Shown: piece after piece, positions 8,128-18,989 of the stretch
Numbering within the stretch: the stretch's first letter is position 1
Layout of the letters: each line of letters opens with the position of its first letter
Source: an archaeon
GTDB lineage: Archaea > Micrarchaeota > Micrarchaeia > Norongarragalinales > UBA97
Length of the DNA stretch: 64,000 bases
Direction: 5' to 3'
NCBI GenBank assembly: GCA_020057405.1
Contig: JAGVFW010000003.1
Location: forward strand, 1 to 64,000
The notes under the pieces: generated by a model
Seen by the model: the letters and a program-made list of their open reading frames with translations, nothing else
Database searches by the model: none
Told to the model about the DNA's origin: nothing
Made by a program: the position numbers and the translations under genes

Positions 8128-10803
8128 ATGCTTAATAATTTATTGGGTAGGGCCGTTATCCACAGTATGGCCTTCCCGGCACCCGCATTTACCAAAAAAC
8201 GCGAGTTTCGGTGGTTTATGGCGCTCGTGCTCCTTGCGATACTCCTGCTTTTACTCCAGAGCGGACAAAAGCCTGCGGCAAAAGCAACGCCAACTCCTTC
8301 GCCCACACCGCAGGCGACCGGCTATGTGCAGCAAATGCAGGACGGAACGATGGTGAGCCGGTCGTACACTTTCCTTGACGGAGGGTACGTTGACTCTGCC
8401 GTTTTGCAAAATAACGGCAATTCCACGGTCGACATTACTTCGTTCTACGTCGTGCCCAAGGCGTTCGGAGCTGATGCGTCAAAATCCGACTTCGTGCAAA
8501 ACAATTCTTTCAACTCGCGGTTCATCTCGCAGTACCCGATTGTGCACGCAAGCGACACGCAACTCGCACCCGGGGGACAGTCAAGAACCGGCTTTTCCTA
8601 CAACGAGCCGCTAAGCAGAATCGCGATTCCGTTCTTCTTCACCGCACCCAAAAACGGCGATGAAGAAAAACTAAAGCCGCTTCTTGAAGCGCTTTCGGAA
8701 TACGGTCTCGGGGAGCAAACGCACGCGCTATTGAGCCGGACGCTCTCGCAAATTCTCTCGAGTAGCTTCTCGCCCGAACTCAAGTTCAACCGCGCGCTCT
8801 CGTTAGTAAGCGCGTTTGGCGAACTGCGGTTCCTTGGCCTTGACGCACCCATTGCGGAAAAGCAAATGGCTGCGCTTTTGGCTGCTGAGAAGCCCCTCGA
8901 CGAGAGGCTGCGGAATGCTTTCCTCTACCGCGATTTGCTAAAGCGGGAAATTGCCTACGCCGATGCAAGCGGCGGAACCTATGCGAGCGTGCTAAACGCA
9001 CTTGGCCCACTTATCAACGCAGGCGAACTGGAGAGTGCAAGCAACAAGCTCCTCGAGATGGAGAAAGAAAAGGGAGTCAAGCCCGAAGCCGCACTGCTTA
9101 ACGCCTCGGGTGGAAACAAGACATTTGATCCCTACCAATTTTTCCCAACGCATCCGCTCAGGGTGTCCGTCGACGTCAGCGAGATGGACCCCAAGGGCTT
9201 CAACTTTACGATACTCAACAGCAGCGTCGAGGTCGGACAACCGCTCGCGCGATTTGAGGGGCCTGCAGCTGATTACGCGGGCTTTGGCGTGGTGTCGCTT
9301 GGCAAGAACCTCAACATCAGTATTTCCGCCGACATTGGCAACGCGATTCTAAACGAGGACGGCACGGTTGACTTTAGCCATGCTAAGGCCAGCCTCATCA
9401 CGCGGTTCTTCGCACTGCCGGAAAAGTACGGCAACGTCACCGTCGAAGTCAACGTCAAGCACGAGAGCCTCAAGCCATTGCTTGACTACTACGGCCTCGA
9501 GTGGCCTGAAGAACCGCCAACTGTTGATGAAGCGCTTTCGGCAATTGGACAGGCACAACAGTGCAATCCATTTGGAGCTAGCCAAGGCATGACTCCGCAA
9601 ACATTTGCAGGTTCTGCCCCGGGAATAGTTTCTTGCCCGCTTGACGGCAGGCCGGCATTCGGCGGAAAGTGGGGTGACTCGCGAGCTTATCGCGGAGGCA
9701 CGCACAATGGCATTGACGTGGGCGTGCCAAAAGGCACGCCAATACGCGCTATGGCAAACGGAGTAGTTGCTAGCTTACCGGCGGGCTATTGCGGCCAGGG
9801 CATCACGATGGACTATGGCACAATTACCCTTCCGGCCGAAACAGTTGCAAGAATGAATGCAATCATGGCAAAAACGAATTACGGCAAGCAACTTTCAGCT
9901 GGAGAAACGGCGAACGCGCGCCTGACTGTGACATCGTGCCACTCAAGCAAGCGATTTGTTACAGTGGGACAGCAAGTCAAGGCCGGCGATGTCATCGGCT
10001 TAGTAGGCTCTACTGGCTGTCCCAACAACTGCGGACCGCACCTGCACATCCAAGCGAGGCTCAACGGCCGTTTCGTGCCCTTCGAAGCATTTTACGAGGG
10101 ATGTACACAAGGAAAAGTCACTCCATCGGAATCTGGCGGCAGTCAGGCGGATCCTGAAACTCCTCTTCCGCAAGAGCCAATATCATTAGCCTATAACGCG
10201 AACGGTTGCGTGCAGGATTATGGAACCGCTTTGAACGCAATTGCACCCCTTCCATTGGGCACACTCCCTGCAAACACGGGAGCGGCGCTTGCACCAAAGT
10301 CCTCCGCTTGCGCGAGCCTCGTGCCCCTAGTGCACGCCGAGCTTGCAAAGACGGGATTGCACGCGCGAGGCTTGACTACGGAGTACGTCATGGCCATGAT
10401 AACACAAGAAAGCTCCTGCCGCATTAATCCAAGTAACGGCCAGGGCCCAATGCAGGTAGTCGCCTGCGCTGCAGACCGCTGCTCGCTTACGGAAAACATA
10501 CGCCGCGGAGTGGGCCAGCACATCGTGCCAGGTTATGTAATGGGCCGCAAGAACGGGCTTTCGGGAAAGAAGCTCCTGCAGTTCATGGGCCTCTACTACA
10601 ACCGCGGCGTGGGAACTGCACAAAAGGCACTCAAGCTCTACGCTGCGGGAACTGAATTCACTGCCGCGCTAAACCAGGCCTGCCTGCAGAACTTCAGGGC
10701 AAGCTTGTGCGAAAAGAGCGGCTACGGCGCATACTATTATGAGGCCGTGCAAAAGCGCTGCGTAGAGCAATACGGAAAGGCTTGCAACACCGACGTTGCC
10801 TAA
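8128..10803 (+). CDS. membrane-anchored protein with M23 endopeptidase domain and C-terminal SLT lytic-transglycosylase-like domain
   Basis: N-terminal TM (FMALVLLAILLLLLQ); M23 motifs GTHNGIDVGVPKGTPIRAMANGVV and HLHIQARLNG; SLT motif MAMITQESSCRINPSNGQGPMQV. Confidence 0.9.
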   Translation: MLNNLLGRAVIHSMAFPAPAFTKKREFRWFMALVLLAILLLLLQSGQKPAAKATPTPSPTPQATGYVQQMQDGTMVSRSYTFLDGGYVDSAVLQNNGNSTVDITSFYVVPKAFGADASKSDFVQNNSFNSRFISQYPIVHASDTQLAPGGQSRTGFSYNEPLSRIAIPFFFTAPKNGDEEKLKPLLEALSEYGLGEQTHALLSRTLSQILSSSFSPELKFNRALSLVSAFGELRFLGLDAPIAEKQMAALLAAEKPLDERLRNAFLYRDLLKREIAYADASGGTYASVLNALGPLINAGELESASNKLLEMEKEKGVKPEAALLNASGGNKTFDPYQFFPTHPLRVSVDVSEMDPKGFNFTILNSSVEVGQPLARFEGPAADYAGFGVVSLGKNLNISISADIGNAILNEDGTVDFSHAKASLITRFFALPEKYGNVTVEVNVKHESLKPLLDYYGLEWPEEPPTVDEALSAIGQAQQCNPFGASQGMTPQTFAGSAPGIVSCPLDGRPAFGGKWGDSRAYRGGTHNGIDVGVPKGTPIRAMANGVVASLPAGYCGQGITMDYGTITLPAETVARMNAIMAKTNYGKQLSAGETANARLTVTSCHSSKRFVTVGQQVKAGDVIGLVGSTGCPNNCGPHLHIQARLNGRFVPFEAFYEGCTQGKVTPSESGGSQADPETPLPQEPISLAYNANGCVQDYGTALNAIAPLPLGTLPANTGAALAPKSSACASLVPLVHAELAKTGLHARGLTTEYVMAMITQESSCRINPSNGQGPMQVVACAADRCSLTENIRRGVGQHIVPGYVMGRKNGLSGKKLLQFMGLYYNRGVGTAQKALKLYAAGTEFTAALNQACLQNFRASLCEKSGYGAYYYEAVQKRCVEQYGKACNTDVA

Positions 10804-12443
10804 GGCAGCTCGATTTCAAAAACAGCGCAGGGGACTGAGACGCCAAAGGCAGTCAGGACGCCCGGGTTAACTTCGCCCATTTGCCCGACCGGCTTGGAAT
10901 CAATAAGCACTTTTGCCGCACGGCCTTCGATGAATTGCGGCGAGGAAAGCTTCTCGAAAACGACTTTCTTGCCCAACCGCTTGGCGAATTCGCAAAGCAC
11001 GCTTGCAACTTCGGATAAATTGGCACTCGCGTGGCAGCTTGCCGCGGCCAAGTGCAGTTTAGTCTGCATTCGCTCAGGAAGCTTGGCGTTGTGCACGACA
11101 ACTTCGCCAGCCTCAAAAATCTTTTGCGGATATTCGATGTGCGTGTTCTGGCAAAGGACCTCAAGCAGGTTAGGCAAGAGCGTCGCGCGCATCACGTGGT
11201 ACTCGCTGCTGACTGGGTTTGCGATTTCAACGAACTCCTCGGCGCTTTTTGCGCGCCGGATTTTCTCCTCATTTGAAAGCACGTGCGTTGAGACCTCAAG
11301 GAAGCCCGCGCCGGCTAGAAAGTCTCGCGCGAAGTTTTCTTTTTCAGTCTTGGGGCTGATGCCGCCGTTGGTGAAAACGCGGGTGGCAATTGGCTCAAAA
11401 ACATTGTAGCCGATGCCCATGGCAACTTCTTCGACGAGATCTATTGGATGCAGAAAGTCGCTTCGGTAGGCGGGAATGGAGGCGATGACGGAATTGCCTT
11501 GCACTCGCGCAGTTATGCGCTGGCGCAAGAGAGATTGGGCCAGGGCGGTTGGCGATAGTGTAGTGCCTAACGTATTGTTGGCGTAGTCTACAGAGAGCGT
11601 CATTTCACTTGGCGTCGGGTCAGGCGTCAATTGCGTCTTGCCGTTAGGGTAGTGCACCTTGATGCGCGAGACTTTTGCCCCAGCGTCGGCAAAGTCGTGA
11701 CACAAAATGTTCATCGCGGCATTAAGGGCGTGGCCGTCGGTGCCGGTCATGTCGATGAAAAGGCTCGTTGTTGCAGTAGTCACTGCGTTGTCGAGGTTGT
11801 TGACAACTGGAATCAGCGCTAGGACTTGCTCGCGCGAGTCGACGAGGACAGGATACTTGGGGCCCTTGCCGGCCAGGTGGCCGTACTTGACGCCAGTCTC
11901 GTGGCGCGTCAGGATTTCCGAAAGCGACATGGGCGAGGTTGATTTTAGCGGCGTGTACTTGAATGAGGCGTCGAAGGCCTTGAAGTAAAATGGCGGGGAA
12001 AGCTTGTCGAGGTCGTAGAGGCCGATGCTCACGCGCTTTCGCCGCCGGCCGATTGTGAAGTCGAGCTTCTCCTGCCGCTGGAAGAGTTCGGCAATCGAGT
12101 CGTCGTCAAAGAAGACGCCTTCGATGACGGCGCCGGCAACGAAGGGCCGAACAGCAAGTGCCTCGGCCTCGGCAAAGTACTCGACTTGCGATGTCGGGAA
12201 ATCGTGCTTGGGGACGCCGGTTTCGGTTCCAAGCGCGCCTTTTAGCGCGCGGGCAACGCCATAGACGCTAAGCAGGTCGGGCCTATCGGGCGTTGTTTCG
12301 AGAGTGAGCTCGTCGGTCGCCTTGTCGTATCCGCCGACTACGCACTTGACTGACTCGAGCCCGCGTTCGAACTCTTCGTCGGACTTAGGCATCCAGCCGG
12401 CGAGCTTTAGCAGCAATTGTTTCTTCGCGGTGATGTTTACCAT
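10800..12443 (-). CDS. pheT: phenylalanyl-tRNA synthetase beta subunit
   Basis: Archaeal-type B1/B3-4/B5 domains; adjacent to pheS. Confidence 0.95.
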   Translation of the reverse strand: MVNITAKKQLLLKLAGWMPKSDEEFERGLESVKCVVGGYDKATDELTLETTPDRPDLLSVYGVARALKGALGTETGVPKHDFPTSQVEYFAEAEALAVRPFVAGAVIEGVFFDDDSIAELFQRQEKLDFTIGRRRKRVSIGLYDLDKLSPPFYFKAFDASFKYTPLKSTSPMSLSEILTRHETGVKYGHLAGKGPKYPVLVDSREQVLALIPVVNNLDNAVTTATTSLFIDMTGTDGHALNAAMNILCHDFADAGAKVSRIKVHYPNGKTQLTPDPTPSEMTLSVDYANNTLGTTLSPTALAQSLLRQRITARVQGNSVIASIPAYRSDFLHPIDLVEEVAMGIGYNVFEPIATRVFTNGGISPKTEKENFARDFLAGAGFLEVSTHVLSNEEKIRRAKSAEEFVEIANPVSSEYHVMRATLLPNLLEVLCQNTHIEYPQKIFEAGEVVVHNAKLPERMQTKLHLAAASCHASANLSEVASVLCEFAKRLGKKVVFEKLSSPQFIEGRAAKVLIDSKPVGQMGEVNPGVLTAFGVSVPCAVFEIELP

Positions 12444-12444
12444 T

Positions 12445-13908
12445 TTAGCGGCTCCTCAAAAAGTCTAGCTTGTGCGAGTTTAGCTCGCGGATGTCAGTAA
12501 TGCCCAGGGAAAGCATGGCGAGCCGGTCGATGCCGAGGCCCCACGCGATTACGGGCTGCTCGACACCTAGTGCGCGCAGCATTTCGGGGCGGAACATTCC
12601 GGCACCGCCAACTTCGGCCCAGCCGCGGCCGGGAATCTCGACAGAAAGCTCGACGCTTGGCTCGGTGAAAGGGAAGTAAGTGGGATTGAACCTGACTTTT
12701 TGCGCGCCAAAGACTTCTTGGGCAAATGCCTTGAGGTAGCCAAGCAGCTCACGGAAGTTTATGCTCTCGTCAAGCACGATGCCGTCGCACTGGTTGAACT
12801 CGATGAAGTGCTTCCAGTCAATTTCGTCAGGCCTAAAGACGCGGCCGATGCAGAAGAGCTTTGAGGGCGAGGGGAGGCCTTTTGCCAAATGCCTTGCGCT
12901 TACGGCAGTTGTGTGCGAGCGGAGGACGAGTTGCGCGGCAGTCGCTGGATTCCAGGAGTACCGCCAGCCCATGCTGCCGTCGAGACCTCGCTCGTGCGCT
13001 TCCTGCACTTTCGCAAGCGTTTTTGCGTCGGTAACTTCTGCGGGCGCGTAGCCCCGCTTGACGCTGAAGATGTCGTGCACTTCGCGCGCGGGGTGGTCTT
13101 GGGGCATGAAGAGGGCGTCCATGTTCCAGAATTCTAGCTCGACTAACGGCCCGTGCATTTCCTTGAATCCGAGGCCGACGAGGTTGAGTTTGATGCGGTT
13201 GAGGAATTCCTTGTAAACGTGCTTGCGCGCGATAAGCATGGGCGCGGCAACTGTTGCCAGGTCGTACTCTCTGAAACGCTTGCCCTTCCACTCGCCGGTC
13301 TTCAGCATTTGGGGGGTTAGCTGCGAGACCTTGCCTGCCTCTTCGGCGGCGGCTTTTGCGCCCTTTGCGGTGATTTTTGCAAAAACGCTTTTCTCTTCAG
13401 ATTCCTTCACGAGTCCGCGCTGGACGAGCGTTGCGAGAAGCTTTTCCTCGGCGGCGCCGGCAATGCGCTTGCCGCGCACTAGAGCTTGGAGAAGTTCCTG
13501 CTCGCCGCTTTCAATCTCTTTGGCAACGGGTGCGAGCAGTGTCTTGTTGTCCTTCTTTTCGGTGACGAGAAGCTTGTTGCGCATTGCCCACTGGAGTGCA
13601 ATGCGCGATTCTTGTTCCGAGAGTCCGGCTGCTGCAATGGCGGCCGACATTTCAAGCGGCTTTCTCACGGCTTTGGCAAGGCGCACTTCGGGGAGTCCCG
13701 CGCTTGCGTAAGTGGTGCCTTCGGCAGTTAGCTCGAGGCGTTTTTTGACCTGCCGCTCGATAGTCACGAAGTTCTTTTGCGAGAGGCTCTCAAGGCCGCT
13801 CATTAAAGCGGAGTAGCTGACGCCCGACTTTTCGCAAAGCTCGGGTGCAGAGAGCTTGGCCTTGCTTGCGCTTAGGACCTTTAGCACTGCAAGCTCGGAG
13901 TCGTTCAA
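12445..13908 (-). CDS. pheS: phenylalanyl-tRNA synthetase alpha subunit
   Basis: FKEMHGPLVELEFWNMDALFMPQDHPAREVHD, FHRIGRVFRPDEID-type motif, GWGLGIDRLAML. Confidence 0.96.
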   Translation of the reverse strand: MNDSELAVLKVLSASKAKLSAPELCEKSGVSYSALMSGLESLSQKNFVTIERQVKKRLELTAEGTTYASAGLPEVRLAKAVRKPLEMSAAIAAAGLSEQESRIALQWAMRNKLLVTEKKDNKTLLAPVAKEIESGEQELLQALVRGKRIAGAAEEKLLATLVQRGLVKESEEKSVFAKITAKGAKAAAEEAGKVSQLTPQMLKTGEWKGKRFREYDLATVAAPMLIARKHVYKEFLNRIKLNLVGLGFKEMHGPLVELEFWNMDALFMPQDHPAREVHDIFSVKRGYAPAEVTDAKTLAKVQEAHERGLDGSMGWRYSWNPATAAQLVLRSHTTAVSARHLAKGLPSPSKLFCIGRVFRPDEIDWKHFIEFNQCDGIVLDESINFRELLGYLKAFAQEVFGAQKVRFNPTYFPFTEPSVELSVEIPGRGWAEVGGAGMFRPEMLRALGVEQPVIAWGLGIDRLAMLSLGITDIRELNSHKLDFLRSR

Positions 13909-13957
13909 TCAAATTCCACCGCAAATTAGTTCGCTCTGAAATAATTTAAAGCAGCCC

Positions 13958-14704
13958 TTAGTGCTTGAGCCGCCCGCCGTCGACGACTAGAGTCTGGCCG
14001 CTCACGTTTTGCAGCATTGCGAGGGCGTAGACTGCCTTTGCGATGTCCTCGACCGTCGAGAGGCGGCCGAGGGGCGTCTCAAGACGCATTTTCTCGTTCT
14101 TTTCGGCAGGAACTTTTGCAAGAAGGTCGGTTTTAACCGCTCCGGGAGCAATTGAGTTGACGCGGATGCCAAACTTGCCTGCCTCCATGCACAACGATTT
14201 CGTGAGGCTGACGACTGCGGCCTTGCTCGCCCCGTAATGCACGCCCGCGCGGGCGGCGTCGATGCCGGCGATTGAGGAAATGTTGACGATGCTGCCTTTG
14301 ATTCCGTCTTTGACCATTAGGGGCACGGCGTGCTTGCAGACGAGCCACGCGCCTTTTGCGTTGGTGTTCATCACTTCGTCCCACTCGCTTTCCTCAAGCT
14401 CGGTAAACGGCTTGCCGGGAGTAAAAGCGTAGATGCCGGAGTTGTTGACGATGACGGTGATGGGCCCAAGCTGCTTGCGAACTTCGCCAACCATTTGACG
14501 CACTTGCGCTTCTTTTGAAATGTCGGCCTGAACCGCAATTGCCTTGACGCCGAGTGCCTTGATTTCGGCAAGCGTTTTTAGCGCCTGCGGCTCGCTACGG
14601 AAGTAGTTGATGCACACGTCAAAGCCGTTTTGCGCAAACTCTAGTGCAATGGCCTTGCCGATGCCCTTGCCGCCGCCCGTTACTAGAACACAGCCCTTCG
14701 TCAT
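13958..14704 (-). CDS. SDR-family oxidoreductase (FabG-like)
   Basis: VTGGGKGIGKAIA, NNSGIY, YGASKAAV motifs; start chosen at MTKGCVLV. Confidence 0.92.
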   Translation of the reverse strand: MTKGCVLVTGGGKGIGKAIALEFAQNGFDVCINYFRSEPQALKTLAEIKALGVKAIAVQADISKEAQVRQMVGEVRKQLGPITVIVNNSGIYAFTPGKPFTELEESEWDEVMNTNAKGAWLVCKHAVPLMVKDGIKGSIVNISSIAGIDAARAGVHYGASKAAVVSLTKSLCMEAGKFGIRVNSIAPGAVKTDLLAKVPAEKNEKMRLETPLGRLSTVEDIAKAVYALAMLQNVSGQTLVVDGGRLKH

Positions 14705-14709
14705 TGCCG

Positions 14710-15273
14710 TCACTGCTTTCCAATCGCCCAGTTGATGATACCGCGGATTTTGGGGCCGTTCTCGAACATCCACGCGTCAGTGCCAAGCACTTTGACCGTG
14801 CCGTCCTCGACGCGAATGCAGTTGCACGTGCTGTAGTTGACTAGCACCTGCGGGTGCAGGCACGGGATGCGATCCTTGTTGGCGTTTACGCAGTATTGCC
14901 CCGCGATTATGCCCTGGACAGTGACGTTCTTGCGGTTTGTTGCCAAGGCTGAAGCGATTTCGGTTGCCGCCGCTGCCCTGCCGGGAAGGAACTCTTTTTC
15001 ACTTGCGGTGCCGATTTGCTCGACGACGTTTTGCGGCTCCAGCACGGCGGCGATGTCGGCCTGGGGGCTTGTCGCCTGGATGAGGATGCCGTTGACGATG
15101 TGCTCGGTTGGCTGTAAAGCCGAGCGCAGGAAGAAGAAGACTCCGCCGAAGACGAGGATGCCGATGCCAACCGCAATCAGCAGGCCCTTGTCACGCCTTG
15201 GCGCTTGGGGAGTTTCCTTTTTCGGTTCAGTTTTGTGTTCAGTTTTCATGAATAACGCCTCCCCCTCAATCAA
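14710..15273 (-). CDS. hypothetical single-TM protein
   Basis: N-terminal TM LLIAVGIGILVFGGVFFFL; extracytoplasmic domain with Cys motif YSTCNCIR. Confidence 0.7.
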   Translation of the reverse strand: MIEGEALFMKTEHKTEPKKETPQAPRRDKGLLIAVGIGILVFGGVFFFLRSALQPTEHIVNGILIQATSPQADIAAVLEPQNVVEQIGTASEKEFLPGRAAAATEIASALATNRKNVTVQGIIAGQYCVNANKDRIPCLHPQVLVNYSTCNCIRVEDGTVKVLGTDAWMFENGPKIRGIINWAIGKQ

Positions 15274-16178
15274 ATGCTTAGTTCAAGACCTTCTTGCGCA
15301 AGCTCGGTCTGCTCGAATGTTTTCTTCGCTTCCAAAAGCAGGCCGCCCCTGTTTTCGTAGCGGTTGGAAAAGTGGATTAGCAATAGCTTCTTGGCACCCG
15401 CCTTTTTCGCGATTGCCGCGGCCTGGCCGGCTGTCGAGTGCTTCTTTTCTTTTGCAATTGCTTTTGCGTCGTCGGCGAAAGTCGCCTCGTGGATGAGAAG
15501 CTCCGCGCCTTTTGCGGCCTTGGCAACGGCGGCGCAGGGCTCGGTGTCGCCCGAGTAAACGATTTTCTTGCCTTGTTGAACGTAAGTCACGTCGGCGAGC
15601 TTGACGCGCTTGCGCTTGCCTGACTTCTTGTCAATCACTTCGCACACGCCTTTTTCCTGCAGGAACGTGAATAGGTGGCCCTTGACGCCGGCCGCGTCGC
15701 ACTTTGCCTTGTCAAACCGGCGGTACGACGGGGTTTCAAGCGAGTAGCCGAGGGCGTGGCCCGCGTGCTTGACGGAGAACGCCTTGACGGTGAAGAGCTC
15801 GTTTTCAAAGACTTTGCCGGAACGGGCGACTTCCTTGATTTGCACGGGAAACTGGGGGGCGAGGATGCGGGTGGCAAAGAGGGCTTCTAGGAATTTTTTC
15901 GTGCCTGTGGGGCCGACGATGAGGAGAGGGTCGGTGCGCTTTTGGAGGTTAAGGGACTGGAGCAAGCCAAGGAGGCCGAGGAAGTGGTCGGCGTGGAGGT
16001 GGGAGAGGAAGACGGCGTTGACCTTCATCATGCTGACGCCAAAGCGCATCATCTGCTGCTGGACTCCCTCGCAGGCGTCAAAGAGGTAGGCGCCGCCGTA
16101 TTTGACTGCAAATGAAGTGCAATTGTGGGTAGGCGTCGGCAATGCCGCGCTAGTCCCAAGCACCACGAGCTTTATCAT
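15270..16178 (-). CDS. rnz: ribonuclease Z
   Basis: LGTSAALPTPTHNCTS, HLHADHFLGL, YSGDTEPC, HEATF motifs. Confidence 0.93.
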   Translation of the reverse strand: MIKLVVLGTSAALPTPTHNCTSFAVKYGGAYLFDACEGVQQQMMRFGVSMMKVNAVFLSHLHADHFLGLLGLLQSLNLQKRTDPLLIVGPTGTKKFLEALFATRILAPQFPVQIKEVARSGKVFENELFTVKAFSVKHAGHALGYSLETPSYRRFDKAKCDAAGVKGHLFTFLQEKGVCEVIDKKSGKRKRVKLADVTYVQQGKKIVYSGDTEPCAAVAKAAKGAELLIHEATFADDAKAIAKEKKHSTAGQAAAIAKKAGAKKLLLIHFSNRYENRGGLLLEAKKTFEQTELAQEGLELSI

Positions 16179-16246
16179 AGATAATTGTAACCCAAAAAAA
16201 GCATTTAATAGATTGCACGGCGTTATTGTTCTAGTGGGAATGGTAG

Positions 16247-18241
16247 ATGGCTAAGTCTAGAAGCCATAGTTTGAAGTCCTCTAGCGGCCGCCTTGGGCGG
16301 GTGCAGGCAATGCCGTTAAAGGCACTTGCAAAATCCGCAGATGAGACGGGCAAGTCAAAGAAGGGAATGACGCTAAACTTGCTTAAGGGAATCAAGAGCA
16401 CGGCCGAGGTCGAAGTGCCAAAACTCATGGTCGACCAGGTAATTGGCCAGGAAAAGGCGGTCGCGATAGTCAAGAAGGCGGCTAAACAGAAGCGGAACGT
16501 TTTGTTAATCGGCGAGCCCGGAACCGGCAAGTCGCTCATGGCGCAGGCCATGGCCGAACTCCTTGACACTGCAGAACTTGAGGACATCCTAGTTGTCGGG
16601 AACCCGAATGATGAGAACACGCCACGCATCAAGGTGGTGAAGGCAGGCGAGGGCCGCCGCATCATCCAAGGCGAGCGAAGCAAGGCGGTTGTCCCAGGCG
16701 GGGGCTACACCAACATCATGGCAATCCTGGTCATCTTCCTCTCGTCGTTCTTTCTCTTGACTTACGGCAGGCAAAGTCTTGGCGACATCATCACCGCCGC
16801 CATGCTCATCGGCCTCTTTGCAATGGGCGCAATGTTCATGCTCGCCAGCCAAGTCGGCAAGCGGGGTCTCTTCAGCACCGCTTTCGAGGGAGTCAAGCTG
16901 CTCATCGACAACGCCGATAGAAAGAAAGCGCCTTTTGTCGACGCTACCGGCGCACGCGCTGGAGCTCTATTGGGTGATGTCAAGCACGATCCCCTGCAGT
17001 CGGGCGGCCTGGGCACGCCAGCTCACTTGCGCGTCGAGCCTGGCGCAATCCACCGAAGCAACGGCGGCGTTCTATTCATTGACGAGATTGCGACGCTGCA
17101 CGCCCGAAGCCAGCAGGAACTCCTGACGGCACTACAGGAAAAGAAATACGCAATCAGCGGACAGAGCGAAATGAGCTCGGGCGCCCTCGTTCACACCGAG
17201 CCGGTGCCATGCGACTTCGTCCTCGTCGCCAGCGGCAACTACAATGACATGCGTAGGATGCACCCTGCCCTTCGAAGCCGCATACGCGGCTATGGTTATG
17301 AAGTGTACATGGACGACAACATCCCCGATTCGCAGGAGAATATCAACAAGTTCGTCCAATTCGTCGCACAAGAAGTCACTAAAGACGGCAAGATCCCTCA
17401 CTTCGCTCCAGAAGCAGTTGAGGAAATCATCGAGGAGGCAAGAAAGCGGGCCGGCAGGAGAAACCGCCTGACGCTCAAGCTCCGCGAACTCGGTGGCCTC
17501 GTGCGGGCGGCCGGGGACGTTGCCAAGGAGCGCGACCACAAGCTCGTCGACAGGCAAGACGTGCGGGACGCCAAGAAGATTGCGGTTACTGTCGAGCACC
17601 AGATGGCAAGGCAGATGATTGACTACCGCCGCGATTACAAGGTCTTTCTTACAACCGGCTACGAAGTCGGCAGGGTCAACGGCCTTGCTGTGATGGGTGA
17701 TTCCGGCATCATCATGCCCATTGTCGCCGAAGTGGCACCCGCCGCAAGCAAGCAGGAAGGCAGGATTATTGCAACAGGCAAGCTCGGCTCGATTGCAAAA
17801 GAGGCGGTCGAGAACGTGAGTGCCATCATCAAGAAGCACACTGGCAAAGACACGAGCAACTTTGACGTGCACGTGCAGTTCCTCCAAACTTACGAAGGCG
17901 TTGAAGGCGATTCCGCAAGCGTCTCGGTTGCAACTGCAGTCATCAGCGCCCTTGAGGACGTGCCAATCGACCAGTCACTCGCCCTTACCGGCTCGCTCTC
18001 AGTGAGGGGCGCAGTCTTACCCGTCGGTGGCGTGACGCAAAAGATTGAAGCCGCCATTGAGGCGGGCGCGAAAAAAGTGCTTGTCCCCGCAAGCAACTTC
18101 GGCGACCTCATCTTGTCTGCCGATGCGAGAAAGAAAATCGAAGTCATTCCAGTAAACAACATCCACGACGTGCTGCGCTACGCGCTAAAAGATGGCCCCA
18201 AGAAAGCCAAGCTTTTGCGCGAGATAAAGAGCGAGTTTTAG
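16247..18241 (+). CDS. lonB: archaeal membrane-bound Lon protease (LonB)
   Basis: Walker A GEPGTGKS, two TM segments in the AAA domain, Lon catalytic Ser region [12 protein letters not shown]. Confidence 0.96.
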   Translation: MAKSRSHSLKSSSGRLGRVQAMPLKALAKSADETGKSKKGMTLNLLKGIKSTAEVEVPKLMVDQVIGQEKAVAIVKKAAKQKRNVLLIGEPGTGKSLMAQAMAELLDTAELEDILVVGNPNDENTPRIKVVKAGEGRRIIQGERSKAVVPGGGYTNIMAILVIFLSSFFLLTYGRQSLGDIITAAMLIGLFAMGAMFMLASQVGKRGLFSTAFEGVKLLIDNADRKKAPFVDATGARAGALLGDVKHDPLQSGGLGTPAHLRVEPGAIHRSNGGVLFIDEIATLHARSQQELLTALQEKKYAISGQSEMSSGALVHTEPVPCDFVLVASGNYNDMRRMHPALRSRIRGYGYEVYMDDNIPDSQENINKFVQFVAQEVTKDGKIPHFAPEAVEEIIEEARKRAGRRNRLTLKLRELGGLVRAAGDVAKERDHKLVDRQDVRDAKKIAVTVEHQMARQMIDYRRDYKVFLTTGYEVGRVNGLAVMGDSGIIMPIVAEVAPAASKQEGRIIATGKLGSIAKEAVENVSAIIKKHTGKDTSNFDVHVQFLQTYEGVEGDSASVSVATAVISALEDVPIDQSLALTGSLSVRGAVLPVGGVTQKIEAAIEAGAKKVLVPASNFGDLILSADARKKIEVIPVNNIHDVLRYALKDGPKKAKLLREIKSEF

Positions 18242-18290
18242 ACTAATTATCTTTTTATACTGGAACGGCACTGCATTTCTTTCGATTACC

Positions 18291-18815
18291 GTGAGACGTC
18301 CGGGCATAAGTACGCGTACAAGCACACTGACAGTCAGCGGAGCGAAGAGGTTAATCGGGGCACACGAGCGGGCCATTGAAACCAATACCCGCCTACACGA
18401 ATACATCGAATCGCGTAGAGAAACGCTTGCGTATGGAACGCTGAGTGCGGAAGCCCAAAAAAGCAAAGACACGCGAAAAACGCGCCAGTTTATGTCTGCG
18501 CTTGCAGTCGCAGGAGTTCCAATGAGCTTGACAATGGGCGAATCAGGCAGGGCGATAGTCCCCGCAGTTATGGGCTTGGGAATAGCGGGATTGCTAAGAT
18601 CTTACGGTTCCAACCCCGTGCAGCGCGGGCACGAACACTTGCACGCCGAAGTGGCTTTGGATAGCGACTTGCGGGCAATGGCGCCAATGCAACGGAAAAA
18701 GGCGATAAACGCCTATCTTCGGATACTTCTTTCGGAAAACGATTTTCGGGAAACGCTCATTGAGGCGCTCCAAGCACACGTAAACAAACGAATGTCCAAA
18801 AGAGAGCGGGGCTGA
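18291..18815 (+). CDS. hypothetical protein
   Basis: Intact ORF; no recognised domain. Confidence 0.5.
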   Translation: MRRPGISTRTSTLTVSGAKRLIGAHERAIETNTRLHEYIESRRETLAYGTLSAEAQKSKDTRKTRQFMSALAVAGVPMSLTMGESGRAIVPAVMGLGIAGLLRSYGSNPVQRGHEHLHAEVALDSDLRAMAPMQRKKAINAYLRILLSENDFRETLIEALQAHVNKRMSKRERG

Positions 18816-18989
18816 TTACCGGAAGCCCGGTTTTTATAAGCCCCTTACGGGGACTTCCAGTGCGGGTTTTGCGCTCGCTGGAAGGGTATCGAGCGGGTTA
18901 GGAGAAGCCAATCATTTAAAAACCTGCGCGGCCATATTTTGCCGGCGCCAATCACGCTTGCAACACCATTTTTTGGAGGTAGGTTTTCG

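Noticed and set aside
14837-15496. 219-aa plus-strand ORF
   Set aside because: Antisense to two convincing minus-strand genes.
17132-17887. 251-aa minus-strand ORF
   Set aside because: Antisense to lonB, which has strong family motifs.
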